DNA from: Agriotes lineatus
Lineage: Eukaryota > Arthropoda > Insecta > Coleoptera > Elateridae
Assembly (NCBI GenBank): GCA_940337035.1
Contig: CALNHX010002954.1
Coordinates: 62,001-126,000 of the forward strand
Direction: 5' to 3'
Length of the DNA: 64,000 bases
Part shown: positions 36,628 through 48,050 of the stretch, in pieces
Position numbering within the stretch: position 1 is the first letter of the stretch
Layout of the letters: each line of letters begins with the position of its first letter
Position numbers and translations under genes: made by a program
Notes under the pieces: model-generated
What the model saw: only the letters and a program-made list of their open reading frames with translations
What the model was told of the DNA's origin: nothing
Databases searched by the model: none

Positions 36628-39600
36628 CCAAGTATCTTGTAATGGCTGCGCAATCTGATTATATATCCTCTAAGCTCTCGGTATTCGTCTAAATCCTAGG
36701 TGTGACAGAGTAGGAGCGGTGCCGAGAGTGGCTGTACGCGTGTCCGCGCATCGCGACTGGAGTTGGCTTATCGGAAATCCACGTGCTCTGAAGATGTGAG
36801 CGGTGATTGTAACTTCAGCAATATTTGTGCTTTAAGTAAATTTGGTACTGGCGCTAACGTTACACCACTGTACTAATATTGTATGAAATTAGTAGTTAAT
36901 CTTTTACCATCAAATTTATGCAACAGTATGAGGCCACCACAAAATTCTTTATGGATTTACGCTCTCTTATCGTTTAGTGCCCGTTTGAAGGAATATCACT
37001 GTCTCGTTACGTGAGCAATCCTAGGCGTTCTTCGTGCTGTGAACATTAACCGTTTGAGGTGCAATTGAAGCAAATTAAGTTAGTGTGGTCGAGAGTTCTT
37101 TTCGTGGGGTTGCGAGACTCCAAAAGTATCGCTGTCGCGTATTTTAACGAGCTCTTCATAGAACGAACGGTAATTTAAGTATGACGTCGTGTTGTTTAAA
37201 TCTCGCACGTTGCCCTGTGGTTCCTGTATTGAAGTGTCGTTACGTCGTCTATTCACCCTTCGGGGAATTCTAATTCATCTGGCCAACCCCTTATCGTCTA
37301 CACCATCGAGGTTGTGTTCTGCACTACGTCCACCCTTGTGATTTCACCGTCGTTCAATTTCTTCAGGCACCTTGTTTGGAAAGGCGACTACACATACAGT
37401 GCCGCTCGTAATTATGCAGCCAGCTGATCTTCTTCAGGTAACAAGTTATTGTAAATTAGTTTTACTGTGTATAACAAAAAGTGATCGCTACGTCGTCGAG
37501 TGTTAAACAATTCAGCGCATTTATTGTTGTAACCATGTATTTGCTGTTTGCAAAATTTACCGAATTGTAACTCGTGGCAGTTTCGCCCTTCAGCCATCCC
37601 AATGTATTTGCAGTCAAGTTTGTTGTGTGTCATTTAAGTTAATGTGTTCGAATTCTTAACCAACTAACCTCTTTGATTATCGTAACTAGTCAGTATCATA
37701 TTCATTGTCACCTACATATATTTTATTTATTCCAATAGAGTTCATTGTCAAGTACTTATGTTTTTCATTGGTGTTCTTGTTACTTGCTTGCGTTTTATGT
37801 GTATGTTTCAGTTGTAAGGAGTTGAACAGCTGCTTCAGTAAGTTATTGTTGTAAGGTAAGTCGATACTGTATGTAACTCGCCGACCGAACTCTGCCAAGG
37901 AAAAGTAGCAAGGTGACTTTACTCACTTCCATTTTCAAAGTAATCTCACCTGTGTTGCGGTTGTTGTTTCCCGATTTAGTCAAGAAAATGGTGGCGTACC
38001 TTTATTTAACATCATTTACCTCTCGTATCGGAGTACAGCCCTAACTCGAAGGTCGTAAAGAACCCGCCCACGCGGCTGAGTTCTAGCTGGAGCAACCCTT
38101 CCTGTTGCCGCCATCTTAACAGGGTTGGGGCCTTGTATTCTCGGTTTATTTCCCGATCATGTCGTCTTATCGTGTCGTGGATAGCAAGTCCGGCTCTTGA
38201 GCGTATGATTTTGTTTTGCACGCTTGTGGGGCTGGATTGCTACGTCGTGGTATAGTTTTGGTGCGGTAACAGCACGTTTTAATTCTTTAATGCTGCAAGA
38301 TTATCACCGGACAAATTATGATAGCAACAGTCCGTTACACCGTATTGTAAAGATTGTTAATAATTTAGGGAATTTAGATATTGTTGGAATTTCTTTTTCT
38401 AGATTTAGTTATAGTGTAAAATCATTGTTGCAGTTGTGACTTCTACAATACATGTACTTGCTTCGTGTCCCATATAATATTATAAGCATCATTATTATTT
38501 TTGTATTTGGTAGCTCTATATTTTATATATTTTCAATAACTGTAAATGGTATTATCCGTTAAATAAAGTATTATTATTATTATTATTATTATTATGAATA
38601 AATTAAATAAATAATGTGGGAATATTACACAAATACAGTTATTAGTTTTTATTAGAATTCTTTGTTGATATCTCAGGGATTATTAAAAATTATGCTTTGT
38701 ATTAATTACTGCATTACCTATTTTATTTGTTGGCAACCAAATGTAAAATAAATCCTCCGGGTTAGCATGAGAAAACTCAAAATCTGCGTGGGTTGGGTTG
38801 TAACAGCCAGTATAACATTTATTCTAGGTATAGTTTTTACACAAATATGGCAAATGCCCAACTTTTCTAGTCTGGCGGTTTAACCTCTAAATTGGCGGCA
38901 AAGCAAAGATGATTGATCACACAAAAATCTAACGTAAATTAATGCAAATTTTTTGAACAAGCAACAAATTTCACCGCACGTAATTATTAGCAATGCGATT
39001 ATGACTCAAGTGGTGTGGCTAACCTGTTTTGTGTCTTTTATGAAGTCTGCAAAGGAACGCGTCAACTGGCAATTGTTCTGCTTCCCGCTTTGGGATCCAA
39101 TACGCGACGCAAAATCAAAGGACGCCATGCTTGTAATTACCCCCTTGAAGAACCCTGTGGGCTGGAATCTTTCTCCGGACCTCGTACACGTCTGCCCTAG
39201 CTGCTGCAGAATGCTGAAGACCCCTTGGAACCCCTTTCCTGTTCAAATTTGCCTCGAAATGTGGACCTGCTTCCTGTAATTCACACTTTCAAGGGACGCC
39301 ACCGTTTTTAAGCTCTGGGATATTCCTGGCCTTTGCTTTCTAGACGTAGGCACCAGAGAGGGTCTCCTCTACACAATGCATACAAATTTCAACTTGCCGA
39401 TGCTTCAAAACTGGTCGAAAACAAGCCCCAAAGTTGGACTTAAGTGGGCATAACTACAGGATCACTTCCCTGTTAAATGGCACTTTATAACACGATGAAT
39501 TTTTGTACAAAGGAACTCCACCGACTGAAGATTAATAAAATCAACATTTGGACTCAAAATAATTGCTTTTTATATTCAAATTTCAACCTTTTTGAGCCAC

Positions 39601-40029
39601 TCATTACACAGCTTTCTTGTTTGGCTTCGCTTATCAACAATAACAAAAGAACATCTCGTATCCTAGCAACATATTACAATTGTTCTCAAGTAGGTTTTTG
39701 TACGTTTTCCTTAGAAACTGTTGTTTTTAAAAATGTCAAGTCGTAACACTTTTTAACTTTACTTCTCTGCTTTTGTCACTTAAGTTTTAAATAGCACTGG
39801 TTCACAAGTTTAAATTAGCACTGCACTATTGTTTTCTCCTATCGTAGGTGGCCTTACCAATGGTCTTTGCATTCTATGCTTCTTTACACCGCTTCTTACC
39901 TTCAGCTGTGTTGTCGATTGTTGACCTCATAAATTAACTATTATCGCTACATATAACTTTTGTAACGTCTCAAACATCTCTGCATCAAAGCAAATTCACA
40001 ATATTATCTTGACTTTACAATATTAAATC
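36628..40029. other. Intergenic region with short microsatellite
   Basis: No gene is supportable. An (ATT)n run at about 38568-38596 follows AATAAAG and may be the tail of a decayed LINE. Scattered GC-rich segments around 36.7-38.2 kb have no coding signature. Confidence 0.35.
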
Positions 40030-40143
40030 TATCATCATCATCATCATCAAGCCTTGCAATCCATAGGATTATGGCTTCTTCTCCTTGGGTGGAGAAGATG
40101 TAAAATCCATTTTCTGAGGTGGAACACTCCTCTACTGTTTCTA

Positions 40144-41592
40144 TTATAAACACTTGTGTGTCCTGGCTTTCTTGACTATTTCCTTCCATTTTTTCCTGTC
40201 TCTACATGCATTTTTCCAATTTTCTACTTTCATCACTTTTAAATCTTCTTCGATATTGTCCCACCCTCGTCCTCGCTGTTGAAGTGGTGTCCAGTATGTT
40301 ATTCTTTTTATTATATCTGTTGGTGTCCTTCTCATGATGTGCCCTAACCATTTTAGACGTTGTGCTTTTATGCGTCTTATTATATTTTCTCCTTCTAATA
40401 CTTCTTCTATCTCCTGATTTGTCTTTGCCCTTCTTTCTCCCTCTTCTGTCACCTTTGGCCCTAGTATTGTCCTTACTATCCTTCTTTCTAATTTTTTCAG
40501 CTGATCTTCCTGCAGTTTAGTTAGTGCAATCGTCTCTGTTGCATAGGTGATGGTTGGTCTTATCAATGTCTTGTAGATTGTTATTTTTGTTGGTTTAGTT
40601 AGGTTTTTGTTTTTTAGCAGTGGTTTGTTAATACTGTAGGATTTGATTCCTTTCTGGATCCTTTCTTTTACTCTTTCCCTTCCATTTCCTATTAGTACTC
40701 CTAGATAGCTGAATGATGTGACATTTTCGAAGGTGTGGTTATGTATTTTTAACGGTCTATCTGTGGTATTATTTCTTCCGTAGTTCATGTATTTTGTTTT
40801 TTGTTCATTTATCTGTAAGCCTAGCTTTATTGCTTCTTTGTTCAGTCTTTGTATTGCATCTATTAGATCCTCCTTTGTCTTGGCTACTATTGCTAAGTCA
40901 TCTGCGTACGCTGTAGTTTGAAATTGATCTGTTATAATATTTTTATTTAGTTTTGCTTTGCGGATAATGCTTTCTGGTGTCAAGTTGAAGAGAGTCGGGG
41001 ATAGGGCGTCTCCTTGTTTTACTCCTACATTTACGTTGAACTCTTCCGTTTTTGTACCTTGGAACTGTACTTTTGCTTTTGTATCTTTGAGACATATTTC
41101 TACTAGTTGTATTACTTTTACTGGTATTCCGAAAAGTTTCAATTCCTGTATCAGTAGCTTTCTGTTTACATTGTCAAAAGCATTTTTGAAGTCGATAAAG
41201 ATTATGTGTAAGTTTTTGTCATATTCCCAAGCTTTTTGACAAATTTGCTCTAACACGTGTATTGCGTTAACCGTGGATCTGCCTGGCCTAAATCCGTTCT
41301 GGTAGTCGCCCAATATTGTTTCTGTGTGTGTTTTCAGTTTTTTATTGAGTATGGTAGAGAACAGTTTATACCTTGTATTCAGGAGTGTTATAGCCCTATA
41401 GTTTGCACATTCTTCGTTGTCACCTTTTTTGTGTATGGGTTGTATTATCCCAATATTCCAGTCTGTTGGCAGTTCGTTTTGTTCCCATATTTGTTCAATT
41501 AATGTGTGTATTTTTTTGCGTAATTGCTGTCCACCATATTTTAGCAGTTCATTTCTTATGCGATCTTCTCCTGGTGCCTTATTATTTTTCAT
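40144..41592 (-). CDS. LINE reverse transcriptase domain (ORF2 C-terminal part)
   Basis: This 482-codon open segment starts NNKAPGEDRIRNELLKYG and includes PIHKKGDNEECANYRAITLL, IFIDFKNAFDNVNR, VKQGDALSPTLFN and the catalytic TAYADDLAIVA. The thumb and tail follow (RIVRTILGPKV, RRIKAQRLKWLGHIMRR). All reverse transcriptase core motifs including YADD are intact. The first methionine is inside the domain, so the segment is the 3' part of a broken ORF2 rather than an independent gene. RTE/CFDP2-like in character. Confidence 0.9.
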   Translation of the reverse strand: MKNNKAPGEDRIRNELLKYGGQQLRKKIHTLIEQIWEQNELPTDWNIGIIQPIHKKGDNEECANYRAITLLNTRYKLFSTILNKKLKTHTETILGDYQNGFRPGRSTVNAIHVLEQICQKAWEYDKNLHIIFIDFKNAFDNVNRKLLIQELKLFGIPVKVIQLVEICLKDTKAKVQFQGTKTEEFNVNVGVKQGDALSPTLFNLTPESIIRKAKLNKNIITDQFQTTAYADDLAIVAKTKEDLIDAIQRLNKEAIKLGLQINEQKTKYMNYGRNNTTDRPLKIHNHTFENVTSFSYLGVLIGNGRERVKERIQKGIKSYSINKPLLKNKNLTKPTKITIYKTLIRPTITYATETIALTKLQEDQLKKLERRIVRTILGPKVTEEGERRAKTNQEIEEVLEGENIIRRIKAQRLKWLGHIMRRTPTDIIKRITYWTPLQQRGRGWDNIEEDLKVMKVENWKNACRDRKKWKEIVKKARTHKCL

Positions 41593-43018
41593 TGTTTTTT
41601 TGTTCTTCTGTTTCGCTATCGTCTATTGTTTGATCGTTTATTGTGTTGTTAATCTCTGTGTATAATGTCGTAGTGTAGTGTTCTGTCCATATTTTATTTA
41701 GTTGTTGTGGCTCGTTTTCTAGTAATCCCTTTTTATTCTTCATTCCTCTTATTTTTATTTTTGGTTTGTTTTTAGTCGCCTTTACTTGTTGTAGAATTGC
41801 CTTATTTTATGGTTCCTTCTATCCTCTTCTATGTCCCTTAGCTTTTCGTCTATCCACTCGTTTTTCTTTGTTCTCATTATTTTTGTTGCACTATTTCTTG
41901 CTCTTTTGTATGTTTCTCTGTCTTGTTCTTCATTTGTGCCAATCCACTTCAATCTTGCTGTATTTTGCTTTCTAGTAGCGTCCTCGCATTCTTCATCGTA
42001 CCTTTCTTTTAATCGTTTCTGCTTTTGTTCTTGTTTTAAGGTCTGTGTTGCTATTTTAATTATTTTTTCCTTTATATTTTGCCATAATTCTTGAATTTCC
42101 GTTGTTGTCACTTCTTTAAATTCTTCGGATGTTTTTCGAATTCTTGTCTGATATTGTCTTGTAGATTTTCCACATTCCAATATTCTGTTTTTGTATGTGT
42201 CGGGTTTGTCTATTTGTTGTTGCTGCATAGTAGCCTTTCATTATGACCAGGTAGTGATCGGAATCTCCAGTGGCCCCTCTAAAAGTTCTAGTATCTATTG
42301 TTTTTTTGTTTCTCCCCTCTGTCGCCGTTATATGGTCTATTTGGTTCTCACTGCCTGTCGGATGTCTCCATGTGACCTTGTGTTTTCTTGGGTTTCGAAT
42401 TTTGTCGTTAGTATTGTCATGCCCATTGCTTCGGCTAGTTGGCATCACCTGTGCCCGTTATCATTACTCACTTCGTGTATCGTGCCTCTGCCATTGCCTA
42501 CTACTTTTTTTAGATATTGTTCCTTACCTATCTGGGTTTATTATTATTTCATCTCTCTTTGGTATATCTTCACACGTTTTCCATATCAGATCGTAGAAAT
42601 AATCTTTATCTTTCACTTCTGCTGTTTCTGTGGGTGCATATACATTAATTAATGTGGTGTTTGTCTTTCCCATCTTTACTCTTAGGGTTGCTATTCTTCC
42701 ATCAATTGGCGTGAAGTTGATGATGTTGTTTCTCATTCTGCTGGTTATGAAGAAGCCTACTCCATTTCTTCCAGTTTTCTTTTCTCCACTGTAAAGAAAG
42801 CTGTAGCCTTCTTTCGTGATCTCTCCTGCTCCTTCCCATCTTACTTCTTGAATTGCCGCTATATGTATTTTGTAATTTTGGGTTTCCTTTGCGATTTCTT
42901 CCATTTTTCCCTGTCTGAGCATCGTTTTCACATTCCATTTTGCTAATCTTATCTCTTCATACTTTTTTCCTTTTATTTTCTTTTTGTGATTTTGTATTTT
43001 TTTTATGTGCCTTCTCAT
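41593..43018 (-). pseudogene. LINE ORF2 endonuclease and linker, interrupted
   Basis: The N-terminal part (42524-43018) is an APE-type endonuclease: LAKWNVKTMLRQGKMEEI, IAAIQEVRWEG, GVGFFITSRM and TLINVYAPTE. It ends early at a stop near 42524. The following pieces carry the end of the domain (DHITATEGR, GDSDHYLVIMKG) and a helical linker rich in Glu/Lys/Arg (41782-42228). They are in different frames, so the endonuclease-RT protein cannot be made intact. Confidence 0.85.
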
Positions 43019-43150
43019 TGTCCATAGACTTTGCTTCCGTCGTCATCAGTGGGGTTGCCGAGGTTGTTGGTTGCTATATTTTTTGTATGTGATCCTTTGA
43101 GTTTCCCTGTTCCTGGGTTTTTTGTGTGATTGGTGCTAGTAGCTGTTGGA

Positions 43151-43708
43151 TCAGTTTGTCTGTTTTTTTTCGTTTGTATTCTTTGAGTCCCCTTTCTTGA
43201 TTCCTTGTTCTTCGGTGCTCTTCATCTGGTTTCTGGTGAACGTGCTCGTTTTAAAACTTTCGTCTGTCTTTTCTGGGTAAGTTTTTTTGTGGCTTCTGTT
43301 TTCTATGTTTTCTGGAGACCTTTGGCTCGCTGTTCTGGTTTTTGTTGCTTTGTCTATGTTTACTTTCTCCTGCTGATCTTGCGCTCCTAGGTTTTCTTCG
43401 GTGTAGATTACCTCGTTTATCACGAGTTTTGTTCCCCTTAATTTTGCATTATATCCTTTTTCTCTTGCTTGTATTAACTGTTTCTTCAGCGTTTTCCTCT
43501 TCTCGAGTTCTTCTTTGTTATACACCTCGGATATTCCCAAATTTGTGTCTTTCAGTTTATAACTCTTGCTCAGGATCTCATATTTTTTTGTTTCTGTTGT
43601 TAACTGCATCAGTATTGGTCTAGTTTTGGCCTCTTCATAGTTTCCCATCCTTCTGGAGAAATTAATTTGGAATTCTGGTTCTATCGCCACCTGCATCCTG
43701 TTACACAC
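43151..43708 (-). CDS. LINE ORF1-like protein
   Basis: An ORF of 185 codons lies upstream of the endonuclease. It contains KTRPILMQLTTETKKYEIL and a YNAKLRGTKLVINEVIY segment, like the RRM-type nucleic acid binding ORF1 of LINEs, then a Lys/Ser/Thr-rich tail. A coiled-coil-like region may extend further upstream in broken frames to about 43930. Confidence 0.7.
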   Translation of the reverse strand: MCNRMQVAIEPEFQINFSRRMGNYEEAKTRPILMQLTTETKKYEILSKSYKLKDTNLGISEVYNKEELEKRKTLKKQLIQAREKGYNAKLRGTKLVINEVIYTEENLGAQDQQEKVNIDKATKTRTASQRSPENIENRSHKKTYPEKTDESFKTSTFTRNQMKSTEEQGIKKGDSKNTNEKKQTN

Positions 43709-44050
43709 GTTTCTTATTTTATGGATTCGTGTTTCGTGTTTTTCTTCCGCTTCGTCCGTTATTCCATAGTATATTATGCTTTTCCTGTCGCTTCCCCCTT
43801 GTAATGTCTTTATCTGTAGCTGTAGATTTTTAATTTTTTCTTTCGTTTCTTGACTCTCGTTTTCTAAGGTCGCTATTTTTTCATTCCTTGTATCGATTTT
43901 CTTTTCTATTTTGACTAGGTGCTTGTGATCGCTTTAAGCATTGTTTTCGTGTCCAACTCTTCCTCGTCGCTTTCCTCTTAGAGCAACTGGTTGTTTTCTT
44001 CATCACTCGCCATCTTTTCGATTATCGTCTAAATTGCCGTACATTTATTC

Positions 44051-44853
44051 GGAACCGCGAATTTATTCCGTCCCGCAATATTACTCGCTAAATCTATCAG
44101 TCAACATAAATTAAGCTAAACATAACCCTGCCGATGCTGTTTCATCTAATGGTAACCTCTGCTAATCAATTTATAGTTACTGCTAATCATATCTTGTGTA
44201 TTTTTATTAGTGTATAACAATGACTTTACGTTGCAATAAACAAAATACCAATTCTGGGCCTATTTGAATTTCTCTTTTATTTTTATGTCTTAGTTAAGCA
44301 ACCAGAATTGCTGTAGGCAATATACCATTACAATATGCATTTAGTCTTGCTTTCAAACCTAACCGTTTTCAATGAGTCAGCTGGCCCACGATTGTGTTCT
44401 CATAGTGTCAATTTACACTTTTGGAATTTTAGTGTAAATTTTGCTAACATATTCAATAGCAATTATACAACTTCATGAAAACTAAAATGTGAAAATCTTT
44501 TTCTATACTTGACCTGTGAAACTGTAAAATAACTATTAACCTCTAAATATGCCATACTGCAATAAATATTTACACTAAACATTAGGACTTTATTGTCAAT
44601 AAAGAATATTACATAATTTACAATTAAAGAAAAGTTTAATTTTATATTAATTTTTAGAAATTGGAAATAGAGGGATATGCAGCACAAAATGTATGCTTTA
44701 GCAGGCCCTTACTTGGTACATAAACTATATGTGAGATATGATTTGACGTTAAAGCCAGGCGCAAACACATCGCGAATATCCCGATGTATGATTATATACA
44801 ATTATATTTAATTCGGAATCCGAGCTCTCATTAACCTTATGCATATCATATAA
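44051..44853. other. Intergenic, no gene
   Basis: AT-rich sequence without supportable ORF or repeat boundary. Confidence 0.4.
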
Positions 44854-45064
44854 GGGTGCCTTGATGTCAATTTGACGTATTTGTATTTTCCAGGGGATTG
44901 ACAGATTGTTGTCCCCTCTTGCCTAAAGTGCTTTAGAGTGAGAGAGGACAACAGTTTATCCATACCCCGATCGTTATCTTTTCTCATTCTAAAGCGCTTT
45001 AGAGTGAGAGGACACAACGACCTGTCCATACCCTGGAAAGAACAAATACGTCAAATTGACACCC
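44854..45064. mobile_element. 211-bp MITE with TAA duplication (Harbinger-like)
   Basis: Termini GGGTGCC... and ...GACACCC belong to inverted repeats that share TGTCAATTTGACGTATTTGT. TAA flanks both sides (44851-44853 and 45065-45067). A 3-bp TAA target duplication is typical of PIF/Harbinger. Internal inverted copies of CTTTAGAGTGAG make it largely foldback. Confidence 0.75.
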
Positions 45065-45585
45065 TAATGCATACTTGTAATATCACATTTAAGTATAACT
45101 TTACAATCACTGGGAATGTTATTAGAGTAAAGGGAAAAATACGACAGCAGATGCTTTTCCTTTAACTCGCATCAATTTACTAATAACTGGTGAGAACCTA
45201 GTGAGTGTTTGGAAGTGTGAGCATGATAAATCAGTAATCAGGCCTACGCTAGTCACAAATGTCCTTATTTGTTAATAGTCCTGATATCTGAGACGCACGT
45301 TTAAAAAATCATTGTTTAACTTTCTCCCTCCTGATTAGTTCTAATATTATTTCATAATTCATATCATTCCAAAGTTATCTCTAACTAAAGTAGGTTTTGT
45401 TACTGCTTTGTATGATAAGGTTTTCTTGCAGTTTTTGTCCTCAGATGGAGAACTAAGTTACCTTTTTGTTCTGCTTTATATTCAAAAATTGAACATAAAT
45501 AAGTATTTTCTCCTGTATGCATCTTCATATGGCACACTAAAGCACTTTTCGTGTTGTTTTATATTTGCAAATAAAACATTGATAA
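45065..45585. other. 3' flank of the second zinc-finger gene
   Basis: Contains faint further finger-like remnants on the minus strand near 45420-45590 (repeated TTTGCAAATA..AACATTGA pattern), suggesting that the paralogue once had extra fingers beyond its present stop. No intact ORF. Confidence 0.4.
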
Positions 45586-47146
45586 TTAAGGATTTTTCAC
45601 TATATGCACGCTCATATGTTTAATTAAAGAAGCTTTTAGATCTGCTCTATACTCGCAAATAGAACATGCGTAAGGTCTTTTACCAGTATGCGTTTTCATA
45701 TGTTGAACTACATTACTTTTCTGAGTTGCTTTATACCCACAAAATGAACATGAATAAGGTTTTTCACCCGTATGCGTTTTCATATGTTGAACTACAGTAC
45801 CTTTCTGAGCTGCTTTATACTCACAAAATGAACACGAATAAGGTTTTTCTCCTGTATGCATTTTCATATGTTTAAGTAAATTACTTTTCTGCGCTGCTTT
45901 ATACTTACAAAAAGAACATGAAAAAGGTTTTTCTCCTGTATGCGTTTTCATATGTTGAACTAAATTACTTTTACCTCCTGCTTTATACCTACACATGGAG
46001 CATGCATAAAGTTTTTCTCTTGTATGCGTGTTGATATGTTCAACTAAAGTATGTTTTCGTGCTGCTTTATATTCGCAAAAAGAACATTCATAAGGTTTTT
46101 GTCCTGTATGCATTTTCATATGTTTATCTAAATCACTTTTCCTAGCAGATTTATACTCGCAAACAGAACATGAATAAGGTTTTTCCCCTGTATGTATCTT
46201 CATATGGCTCATTACAGAACATTTGTGTGCCGCTTTAAACTTGCAAATAGAACATGCGTAAGGTTTTTCTCCCGTATGAGTTTTCATATGCTGAACTAAA
46301 TTACTTTTCTGAGCTGCTTTATACTCACAAAAAGAACATGAATAAGGTTTTTCTCCTGTATGTGTCTGCATATGGCGCATTATATAACCTTTGTGTGCCG
46401 CTTTAAACTCGCAAATAGAACAAGAATAAGGTTTTTCCCCTGTATGTATCCTCATATGGCGCACTAAATAACCGTTTCGTATTGCTTTATAATCGCAAAC
46501 TGGACATGAATAGGGTTTTTCTCCAGTATGCGTCTTCATATGTCTCACTAAGCTACTTTTAAGAGACGTTTTATACTTGCAAATAAAACATTGAAAAGGT
46601 GTTTCTCCTGTATGGGTTTTCATAGGTGTGATTAATTTACTTTTATATCCTGCCTCATATTCACAAATGGACGAGGTATAAGATTTTTCTCCTGTATTCG
46701 TCTCCATAAGGTTCAATAAATCACCTAGAAAAGATATAAGATTTTGCATTTATATGGGTGTCCAAATGATTAACTTACTCACATTTTCCTGCAGTTTTAT
46801 CTTCACAAATCGAAGATATGTAAAATTGTTCCGTATGAGCTGTTATATGTTCCAAAAAATTGCTCTCGTCTTTTCCTTCATATTCACAAACCCCACAAAG
46901 TAGTTGTTTTTCTGAGGAACTTCCACTTGCTGCACAAGAATCTAGCAATTCATCATTTATCTCAATTTCCTCCTGTTTAATATCCAATTCGTGATAAGTC
47001 ATGTTGTCGATGGTATCTTGAACAATCTGTTGCTGAATATCTGGGTTGGCGACTACTTTACTTTCATTTTTTGTCAGTGGTTCATGTAACACGCTAGCTA
47101 TTGCATTAGGCAAATTATACTCAACTGAGTCATGTTCCACGTCCAT
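45586..47146 (-). CDS. C2H2 zinc-finger protein, two exons (47146-46783, 46724-45586)
   Basis: The start is ATG 47146 (MDVEHDSVEYN), matching the paralogue at 22738. Exon 1 encodes the acidic N-terminus with VLHEPL and LDIKQEE plus one finger (CGVCEYEGKDESNFLEHITAH). A GTGAGT donor starts at 46782 and a TATCTTTTCTAG acceptor ends at 46725. The 58-bp intron splits a Cys codon and restores exact 29-residue finger periodicity. Exon 2 carries a degenerate finger and twelve good Cys2His2 fingers with TGEKPY linkers, ending IVKNP. Total is 500 residues. Without splicing the frame stops at TAA 46775-46777. Expected role: nuclear DNA-binding regulator. It is inverted relative to its paralogue 22 kb away. 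Confidence 0.85.
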
Positions 47147-47660
47147 TATTATGAAGAATGCGGGTGTAATAAATGCAATATCTGAAAATAAAACGTACAT
47201 CAAAGTTCGGTTACGTGAACTTGGTTATGCTTATTATGCGTATTAACAAGTTTCTTACTCTAAGTCTTACGTACATGGACTGACATGAAATTTCAGGAAA
47301 TAATTCGTTAAATGCGGTAACAACTTAGCATTAAATTACTTCACAACTATCGGCGGCCATTACAGTGACGAGGAGAATAGCAGCAAATCATTCCGCCTCT
47401 AGAGCCAGTAATATTGGAAGGAGAGACAAATTAACCCTCATGTTACGGTCTACACACATTTTTTACATTACACAGGTATGTTTGTACTAAGTACACAGAA
47501 ATCTTAAATCTGCAAATAACCTAAATTCGTACCTTTGTACAAAAATATTGTTATAAATTTTTTTTTAGACCGACTTGCATTACTGCCTCTAGGAACGGTA
47601 GTTCAAAGTGCGCGACGTACTCAATCTTATTGGCTCTTTTGACGGAATGCTTTGCTACTA
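47147..47660 (-). promoter_or_regulatory. 5' region of the second zinc-finger gene
   Basis: A splice acceptor (TTATTTTCAG on the minus strand, near 47185) precedes the ATG, as in the paralogue. Further upstream is a GC-richer patch (GGCGGCCATTACAG near 47355) that may be an untranslated exon or promoter. No TATA is assigned. Confidence 0.35.
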
Positions 47661-47894
47661 CCGGGTGACTATAAATGATTGTGATTTTTGTTCTTAGGTT
47701 GGCACTGTTTATGTTGGTGGCACTGTAAGTCTATGTCAAATTCGAGGTTAGCAGGTTAGGTTTTGCGTCAGTTTTGACACAAAATGATGCAAAACCTAAC
47801 CTGCTAACATTGAATTTGACATAGACTTACAGTGCCACCAACATAAACAATGCCAACCTAAGAAAAAAAATCACAATCATTTATAGTCACCCGG
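47661..47894. mobile_element. Palindromic MITE (234 bp) with TA duplication
   Basis: Two arms of about 105 bp starting CCGGGTGACTATAAATGATT are near-perfect inverted copies around a short centre. TA flanks both ends (47659-47660, 47895-47896), as in Tc1/mariner-type MITEs. The arms contain GTTGGTGGCACTGTAAG and CCTAACCTGCTAAC. Confidence 0.85.
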
Positions 47895-47984
47895 TATTAG
47901 CGTCTCATTTTCAGCATATATTTATTATATGATTTTGTCAGTGTGTAAAGTCGGATAGATCAAGTAGAATTCAAAAGAACTACT

Positions 47985-48050
47985 ATGCACACCGTGCCGA
48001 CCAATTATAAAAAGGAGGTGGAGTTTAGTGATGGCGCCGAATTCAAAAAA
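47985..48050 (+). repeat. Terminal-repeat-like sequence, inverted copy at 60720-60786
   Basis: GCACACCGTGCCGACCAATT followed by ATAAAAA, a GGTGG.GTTTAG.GATGGCGCCGAATTC tract and poly-A is repeated in inverse orientation at 60720-60786. About 60 of 65 bases match. Both may be ends of Mutator-like elements. Confidence 0.6.

Larger units (their letters stand above)
40030..44050 (-). mobile_element. RTE-like LINE, near full length but degenerate
   Basis: One minus-strand element contains an ORF1, an APE-type endonuclease and a reverse transcriptase in the order expected. It ends at a (ATC)n tract at 40032-40049, which on the minus strand is a simple-repeat 3' tail. Length is about 4 kb. Interruptions lie in the endonuclease-RT linker. 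Target duplications were not resolved. Confidence 0.85.

Noticed and set aside
41403..42652. Several plus-strand hydrophobic, Cys/Phe-rich ORFs
   Set aside because: They are antisense shadows of the A-rich LINE ORF2.
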